The translations under genes were made by a program, and so were the position numbers. Positions 59,345 to 64,000 of a DNA stretch of 64,000 bases are shown one piece after another. This stretch comes from Bog-473 sp963777485. Its GTDB lineage: Bacteria; Actinomycetota; Acidimicrobiia; Acidimicrobiales; RAAP-2. The stretch is taken from the NCBI GenBank assembly GCA_963777485.1, contig CAVZQP010000004.1:372001-436000 (forward strand), in the 5' to 3' direction. The notes under the pieces were generated by a model that saw only the letters and a list, made by a program, of their open reading frames with translations, had not been told where the DNA came from and did not search any database. Position 1 is the first letter of the stretch. Every line of letters starts with the position of its first letter.

Positions 59345-59965
59345 TCAGACTCCGAGTTTCGCGGAGCGCAACTGCGCGGCGAGCACCTCGTCACCGTCGA
59401 TCTCGACCTTCGCCGCCGCTTGGCGACCGGCGCCGAACATGATGAGTTCCCCGGGGTCACCGGCGAGAGTCAGGCGCGGTCCCGAGCCCGCTTCTTTGGG
59501 GTCCCTGCCGGGCGATGTGATTACGATCGTTGCTGGGACCTTCTTCGCCATGCCACCTGGACCGACCCGGGCCCAGAGCGCGTCGGCCAGCGCGGGAGAA
59601 ATGACGCGTGGTTGCCATCCGTCTCGACCGCGCCGCAGGTCCTCCACGTGGATGAAGTACTCGACGGTGTTCATTGGACCGTCGAAAGGGCGAAGCAGCG
59701 CCGGCGGACCGCGCCGCACGCTCTCGACGAGTGTTTCGAACGGAACGCGATCTCGCTCGCCTCGCCGTACCTTCTCGGTGTACGACGCCAACCGAGGCCA
59801 GACAAGTCCGGGTCCGCTGTCGGGTCTCCGTTCGCGGACGACGAGGTGGGCCGCGAGGTCGGCGGCGAGCCACCCTTCACACAAGGTGGGTGCGTCGGCG
59901 CCGTATTCAACGAAGAGATCGCAGATGTTGGCGCGTTCCTGCTGGGCGAGGCTCGGAGTTGCCAT
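59345..59965 (-). CDS. TIGR03085-type (DinB/maleylpyruvate isomerase-like fold) protein
   Basis: A 206-residue actinobacterial protein of the mycothiol-dependent enzyme superfamily: LAQQERANICDLF, then LCEGWLAADLAAHLVVRERRPD (near residue 30, with a His of the metal triad), and VEYFIHVEDLRRGRDGW (near 105) with a second His. These proteins belong to the DinB-like fold, and some use mycothiol. The gene is convergent with the VOC gene and looks like a chromosomal housekeeping-type neighbour. The function is unknown. Confidence 0.85.
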   Translation of the reverse strand: MATPSLAQQERANICDLFVEYGADAPTLCEGWLAADLAAHLVVRERRPDSGPGLVWPRLASYTEKVRRGERDRVPFETLVESVRRGPPALLRPFDGPMNTVEYFIHVEDLRRGRDGWQPRVISPALADALWARVGPGGMAKKVPATIVITSPGRDPKEAGSGPRLTLAGDPGELIMFGAGRQAAAKVEIDGDEVLAAQLRSAKLGV

Positions 59966-60154
59966 GCAGGCATTCTAAGGATCAGCTGTGCGCCAGTCCT
60001 TCGGTGGATTCTGTGTGGGTCTTCACCTCGGCCACCGAAGAACGGCTGCGGATCGAGAGCGGGTTCTCAGGCGACGTCGGCGTTCCCGACCTTGACGTAA
60101 CGGGTTCGAAAGGGTTCCATCCGATGACAGTCTGCTGCGACCGACCGGATAGCC

Positions 60155-61009
60155 CTATTCGAGCATCTCGAGCACCGCCGATCCCGATGTGATGGCGCGG
60201 TCACCGTTGCCCTCGTCGTGCAGCATCAGGCGGACACCGATCAGCCCACCCGGCGCTGGGTACGCAGTGCCGTCGACCCGGAACGGCCCCGCCTTGCCCC
60301 GGGCGAGGAACATCACGTGCCAGCTCCGGACCTGGAGCCGGCGCGTGCCGGCCAGCGCGGCGGCCAAATCCACTGCGGCCGTCTCGAGCACAATGTGCTG
60401 CGGACCGATGTGGAGCGCAGCGTCCGGGGAGGCGAACTCCAGGCTGAGCTCCGGCAGTGTCCAGTGCCCGTCGTCGCGCCGGGACGCGCCGAACACCTGC
60501 CACAGCGGAGGCAGGTCCGGCGAGTCCTCTATCTTGAGCTTCGCATCGTCGACGTCCATCCGCTCGAGTCCCTTGGGCGGCGTTCCGATGGAGGCGCCCT
60601 GCCCGTCGATGAGCGCGATCACCCGGTCGTGGTTCGTCGCATCGACGATCCGGCAGCGCCCGTAGCCCATCGTCCGGCCCTGATGGATGGATCCCGAGTC
60701 GACGACTTCGATGGTCTGCACGTCGAAGCCGGGATCGAGGATCTGCACCGACGCGATCACCGGGTTCGGCACCGCGACCAGGTCGGAGCTGCCGCCTTCG
60801 GGTGAGGAGATTGCGAGTGGCGCCACCATGATCCCGCCGGCCTCGTTGCGCATGTCGCGGCGGATCGTCACGGTGTTGTCCTCGGGGCCGAGATTCATGG
60901 AGGAGTGGTTCCGGCCGATGTAGCGGTAGCTCAACAGCCCGCTCCAACGCCGCTGCAGCTCGTCGCGGTACGCCTCGGGATCGTCCTTCAGCTCTCGGAT
61001 GTCACGCAT
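60155..61009 (-). CDS. Double-hotdog acyl-CoA thioesterase-like protein
   Basis: A 284-residue protein with two hotdog-like regions: the first around residues 40-145 (ending HQGRTMGYGRCRIVDATNHD ... ALIDGQG) and the second around 170-284. The first half resembles 4HBT/PaaI-type thioesterases. It is the last gene of the minus-strand unit dehydrogenase-aldehyde dehydrogenase-reductase-hotdog, 21 bases after the reductase. It may hydrolyse or bind the acyl-CoA of that unit. The 189 bases between it and 59965 contain no gene. Confidence 0.78.
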   Translation of the reverse strand: MRDIRELKDDPEAYRDELQRRWSGLLSYRYIGRNHSSMNLGPEDNTVTIRRDMRNEAGGIMVAPLAISSPEGGSSDLVAVPNPVIASVQILDPGFDVQTIEVVDSGSIHQGRTMGYGRCRIVDATNHDRVIALIDGQGASIGTPPKGLERMDVDDAKLKIEDSPDLPPLWQVFGASRRDDGHWTLPELSLEFASPDAALHIGPQHIVLETAAVDLAAALAGTRRLQVRSWHVMFLARGKAGPFRVDGTAYPAPGGLIGVRLMLHDEGNGDRAITSGSAVLEMLE

Positions 61010-61030
61010 GCCTGGCCCTCCCCGGGCGTC

Positions 61031-62101
61031 TTACATCGCCTCGTACTCGACCACCACAGTCTCGCCGGAAGGCAAGGACTGGCAAGTCAGGATCCATCCT
61101 TCTTCGACCTCTTCGGGCGTGAGCGCGTTGTTGGCCCGCATCCTCACGTTGCCCTCCTTGAGGAAGGCCATGCAGGTGGCACAGTTGCCGGCCTCGCAGG
61201 AGAAGGGGGGACGCAACCCGCCGCGGCGGGCCGTCTCGAGCAGGGTGTCGCCCGGTTGGTACTTCACCACCGTCTTCCTGCTGCCGAGGATCACCGTGAC
61301 CTCCTCTGGCAGCTGTGCTTCCGTGCCCGGCCCTTGGGCCGCGACCGCGGCGGCGTCCTTTTCCTGCTGCTCGACGAGAAAGCGCTCGATGAAGATGCGC
61401 TCGGCCGGCACGCCGAGCTCCACCAAAACCGACTCGACGAGGTCCATGAACGGGCCGGGACCGCAGACATAGCAATCCGCATCGCCGGCATCGGCTCCCA
61501 CGAACGCCTTGATGTCATCTGCGCTCAGGAAGCCGCCTGCCGCATCGAGATGGTGCCTCACCTCGAGTCGCTCGGGGTGCGCCTCACCGATTGCATCGAA
61601 CGCAGCGTCGAAGATCACCGATTCGCGGTCGCGGTTGGCGTACAAGAGCCGCACCGAACGCCCGGTGTTTGTGAGTAGGTCCTTCGTGATCGACAGCACA
61701 GGCGTCACGCCGCTGCCGCCGCAGAAACCCAGAACGAGCCCCTCGGCACCATCCTGCGGGCAGAACACACCAGCGGGTCTTGTGACCTCGATGACGTCGC
61801 CCACGCCGACCCGGTCGAGGAACCAGTTCGAGACGAGCCCGCCCGCAACGCGCTTGACCGTCACGGTGAGGTCTGCATCTATCTCCGGCGCGCTGGACAT
61901 CGAGTAGGAGCGCACCTGCTCCACGCCGTCCACCGGCACCCGGAACGCGCAGAACTGTCCCGGTCGGTACTGGAAGGTCTCCGCCAACTCATCGGGCACG
62001 TCGAGGACGAAAGAGTTGGCGTCGTGCGTCTCGCGCACAACGGCCTTGACCCGGAGCTTGTGGTAGCCGTGCGCGTGGAGGACGGAGCTGTGATCGGTCA
62101 T
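61031..62101 (-). CDS. KshB-like oxygenase reductase (FAD, NAD and plant-type [2Fe-2S])
   Basis: A 356-residue electron-transfer protein. The FAD-binding motif RSYSMSS is near residue 65, the nucleotide-binding GFCGGSGVTPVLSI near 127 and the C-terminal ferredoxin domain carries CEAGNCATC (near residue 303) with the fourth Cys in LTCQSLP. This order matches KshB, which feeds the 3-ketosteroid 9alpha-hydroxylase Rieske component. It is probably the electron donor for the Rieske oxygenase at 57329 or that at the left edge. It lies 24 bases after the aldehyde dehydrogenase. Confidence 0.92.
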   Translation of the reverse strand: MTDHSSVLHAHGYHKLRVKAVVRETHDANSFVLDVPDELAETFQYRPGQFCAFRVPVDGVEQVRSYSMSSAPEIDADLTVTVKRVAGGLVSNWFLDRVGVGDVIEVTRPAGVFCPQDGAEGLVLGFCGGSGVTPVLSITKDLLTNTGRSVRLLYANRDRESVIFDAAFDAIGEAHPERLEVRHHLDAAGGFLSADDIKAFVGADAGDADCYVCGPGPFMDLVESVLVELGVPAERIFIERFLVEQQEKDAAAVAAQGPGTEAQLPEEVTVILGSRKTVVKYQPGDTLLETARRGGLRPPFSCEAGNCATCMAFLKEGNVRMRANNALTPEEVEEGWILTCQSLPSGETVVVEYEAM

Positions 62102-62125
62102 CGCGCTCGACCCCGACCAAACGCC

Positions 62126-63607
62126 CTACGCGGGCGTCGGCCAGGCCACCGCCTTGGTCTCGAGATACTGGTCGAACCCCGCCAGGCCGTTCTGGCGGCC
62201 GATCCCGCTGTGTTTGTAGCCGCCGAAGGGGATGTCCGCCTGGCCGATGGGCATTCCGCCGTTCACGGCGAACGTTCCCGTCCGGATGCGCTCGGCCACA
62301 CGCAGCGAGCGCTCCAACGACCCCGAGAACACGCCGCCGGACAACCCGTACACGCTGTCGTTGGCGATGCGCACGGCGTCGTCGTCGTCCTCGAACGGGA
62401 TGACCACGAGCACGGGCCCGAAGATCTCCTCCTGGGCGATGGTCATGGAGTTGTCGACGTCGGTGAACAATGTCGGCTCCACGAACCAGCCCTTGGGCAG
62501 GTCCGCCGGGCGACCGCCCCCGAGTGCGAGCGTCGCCCCCTGAGCGACGCCCTTCTCGATGTAGCCGAGCACGCGTTCACGTTGCTTTGCCGAGATCACC
62601 GGTCCCATGAGGACATCGGGACGCTGGGGGTCCCCATAGGCCACCGACGAGAGCGTCGCCTTGAGGATCTCGACGCCCTCGTCGTAGCGGGAGCGGGGCA
62701 GCAGCATACGCGTCTGGATCGCGCACCCCTGGCCGGCGTGGAAGCACACCGCGATGCCCGAGGGCACCGAGGTGGCGAAGTCGGCGTCGTCGAGCACGAT
62801 GGTGGCCGACTTCCCTCCGAGCTCGAGGAAGACACGCTTGAGTGTCGCTGCACCCTTCTCCATGATGCGCTTGCCCACCGCGGTCGATCCGGTGAACGAG
62901 ATCAGGTCGACCTTGGGCGACAACGTCAGTTCCTCGCCCACGAGGTGGTCCGACGACGTCACGACGTTCAGGACGCCGGGCGGGAACTCGGTCTGCTCCG
63001 CGACGAGACGCCCGAGCCGGGTGGCGTTCCACGGCGTGTCGGGCGCCGGCTTGAGCACCACCGTGTTGCCGGTGGCGAGCGCCTGTCCGAGCTTGTTGAG
63101 CGTGACCTCCAGGGGGAAGTTCCAGGGCACGATCGCGCCGACGACGCCGATGGGCTCCTTCCAGATCTGCCGGGTGTTGGCCGTGCCGCGGCGATCGACG
63201 ACCTCGGGCAGGTTGCTGCGCCACGGGAACTCGTCGATCAGCTTGATGGGGTACTTGAGCGCGCCGTCGAGCGGGATGTCGAGCTGGTTGGCGTGGGTCG
63301 TCATGCGCGGGCAACCAACCTCGAGGATGAGCTCTTCTCGCAACTCCTCGCGGTCGCGTTCGAGCGCGTCCTGCAGCTGTCCCAGGCACTCCTTGCGGCG
63401 TTCCCGGTTGGTCGACCAGTCCGTTTCGTCGAAGGCCCGGCGTGCCGCGTCGATGGCACGATGCATCTCGGCCGGCGATGCGTCCGTCACCCGGCCGAGC
63501 ACCTCCTCGGTCGCCGGATTGACGTTGTCGAAGGTCGCGCCCGAGTCGGCCTCGACGAGCTTTCCGTCGACGAGCATCCTGACTTCGTGCTCGGTCTCTG
63601 CCGTCAT
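62126..63607 (-). CDS. Aldehyde dehydrogenase (NAD(P)-dependent)
   Basis: A 493-residue aldehyde dehydrogenase. LELGGKSATIVL carries the general-base Glu (near residue 261), the catalytic Cys is in GQGCAIQTR (near 295) and EIFGPVLVV closes the active site. ATG 63607 has GGAGGGTGGGG upstream. The first gene of a three-gene unit with the reductase and hotdog protein, it is preceded by the TATCAG site at 63656. It is only moderately similar in sequence to the enzyme at 38879, so the two probably have different substrates. Confidence 0.93.
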   Translation of the reverse strand: MTAETEHEVRMLVDGKLVEADSGATFDNVNPATEEVLGRVTDASPAEMHRAIDAARRAFDETDWSTNRERRKECLGQLQDALERDREELREELILEVGCPRMTTHANQLDIPLDGALKYPIKLIDEFPWRSNLPEVVDRRGTANTRQIWKEPIGVVGAIVPWNFPLEVTLNKLGQALATGNTVVLKPAPDTPWNATRLGRLVAEQTEFPPGVLNVVTSSDHLVGEELTLSPKVDLISFTGSTAVGKRIMEKGAATLKRVFLELGGKSATIVLDDADFATSVPSGIAVCFHAGQGCAIQTRMLLPRSRYDEGVEILKATLSSVAYGDPQRPDVLMGPVISAKQRERVLGYIEKGVAQGATLALGGGRPADLPKGWFVEPTLFTDVDNSMTIAQEEIFGPVLVVIPFEDDDDAVRIANDSVYGLSGGVFSGSLERSLRVAERIRTGTFAVNGGMPIGQADIPFGGYKHSGIGRQNGLAGFDQYLETKAVAWPTPA

Positions 63608-63655
63608 TGCCCCACCCTCCTCTGCCGGGTGCCTCTCACCAGGCGGAAACCTAGT

Positions 63656-63670
63656 TATCAGAAACTGATA
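63656..63670. promoter_or_regulatory. TATCAGAAACTGATA, putative GntR operator
   Basis: An inverted repeat with 6-base arms and a 3-base spacer, 48 bases upstream of the aldehyde dehydrogenase start and overlapping the end of the upstream dehydrogenase gene. AAACTGATA is shared with the minus strand of the site at the GntR gene (53653-53670), 10 kb away. Confidence 0.5.
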
Positions 63671-64000
63671 CAAGCATAATCGACATGCCGGACGTCCTCA
63701 CCGCCGACGGACGGGGTCTCGGGGCGGCACCTCAGAGCGGGAAGGTTGCCGGCAACTGCCGCGTTGTTCAGGACGTTGCCGCCGAGCCGGCGGGTGAGCT
63801 CGCTACTGGCGCCGAACAACTGGTCGAGTACGACGACGCGGCGGAAGTAGCGGTGGAAGGCGTGCTCTGTGGTGAAGCCGATCCCGGCGAGCACCTGTTG
63901 GCAGTGGCGCGCCACGGTGCGGGCGGACCGCCCGGCCACGGCCTTGGCCATGGCGGCGAATACCGGGTCGGGTTCGTCCCACACGGCGGCCAACAAGGCT
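63658..64000 (-). CDS. Acyl-CoA dehydrogenase C-terminal part (cut by right edge)
   Basis: The last 113 residues of a dehydrogenase; the start is beyond the window. RHCQQVLAGIGFTTEHAFHRY and DQLFGASSELTRRLG are typical of the C-terminal helical domain of actinobacterial FadE proteins. It is on the same strand as, and 50 bases upstream of, the aldehyde dehydrogenase. Its stop codon falls within the TATCAG site. Confidence 0.8.
   Translation of the reverse strand, partial: ALLAAVWDEPDPVFAAMAKAVAGRSARTVARHCQQVLAGIGFTTEHAFHRYFRRVVVLDQLFGASSELTRRLGGNVLNNAAVAGNLPALRCRPETPSVGGEDVRHVDYACISF

Noticed and set aside
1..64000. CRISPR arrays, tRNA, rRNA, riboswitches and replication origins.
   Set aside because: No regularly spaced direct repeats, tRNA-like cloverleaf or conserved RNA elements were recognised on either strand by eye.

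Overview
The window is GC-rich, with frequent GTG starts and 1-4 base ATGA/GTGA overlaps between consecutive genes. Its genes are CoA-dependent catabolic families: three cytochrome P450s, two Rieske oxygenases, four acyl-CoA ligases, three class III CoA-transferases, five acyl-CoA dehydrogenases, four SDRs and a KshB-like reductase. This points to an actinomycete related to Mycobacteriales or Acidimicrobiia that degrades steroid-, terpenoid- or alicyclic-like compounds. The substrate cannot be read from sequence, and no rRNA or tRNA was seen.

Layout. (A) 1-13.4 kb: divergent gene pairs (Rieske oxygenase/Baeyer-Villiger monooxygenase, cyclase/amidohydrolase, class II aldolase/acyl-CoA dehydrogenase, fused E1/SDR). 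All four divergent promoters carry the same ACCGGT-centred element, and a TetR gene follows at 12.8-13.4 kb. A small foreign patch at 5.7-7.9 kb interrupts this region: an apparent integrase tail, an Imm8 immunity gene and an IS481-family insertion sequence. (B) 13.5-23.8 kb: an acyl-CoA ligase, then minus-strand units P450-SDR, substrate-binding-like protein-AveC-like membrane protein, and tandem TetR-VWA protein-MoxR ATPase. The last three units share a second operator type (AACCTNANNTTTGTTC). This is the strongest candidate for an undescribed system. (C) 23.8-38.8 kb: VOC, zinc alcohol dehydrogenase, CMD-like protein, flavin and NAD(P) enzymes and a P450, followed by a beta-oxidation block (ligase, CoA-transferase, dehydrogenases including an apparent heteromeric pair, atypical crotonase) and an exported binding protein. 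(D) 38.9-48.4 kb: a ten-gene plus-strand operon from aldehyde dehydrogenase to a DUF35/thiolase-like pair that looks like a retro-aldolase. (E) 48.5-53 kb: TetR, an aminoglycoside-phosphotransferase-fold kinase, a lipoprotein binding protein and a DUF6125-like protein. (F) 53-64 kb: GntR, flavin monooxygenase, CoA-transferase, CitE-like lyase, Rieske oxygenase with a small partner, and a minus-strand operon of acyl-CoA dehydrogenase, aldehyde dehydrogenase, KshB-like reductase and a double-hotdog protein.

Working together (inference): oxygenases and P450s functionalise a ring substrate. Ligases and CoA-transferases make CoA esters. The dehydrogenases, crotonase, SDRs and the DUF35/thiolase-like pair shorten side chains. 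The cyclase-family hydrolase, amidohydrolases and aldolases open or split products. Binding proteins take up or sense substrate without local permeases. At least three repeated operator types suggest three local regulons.
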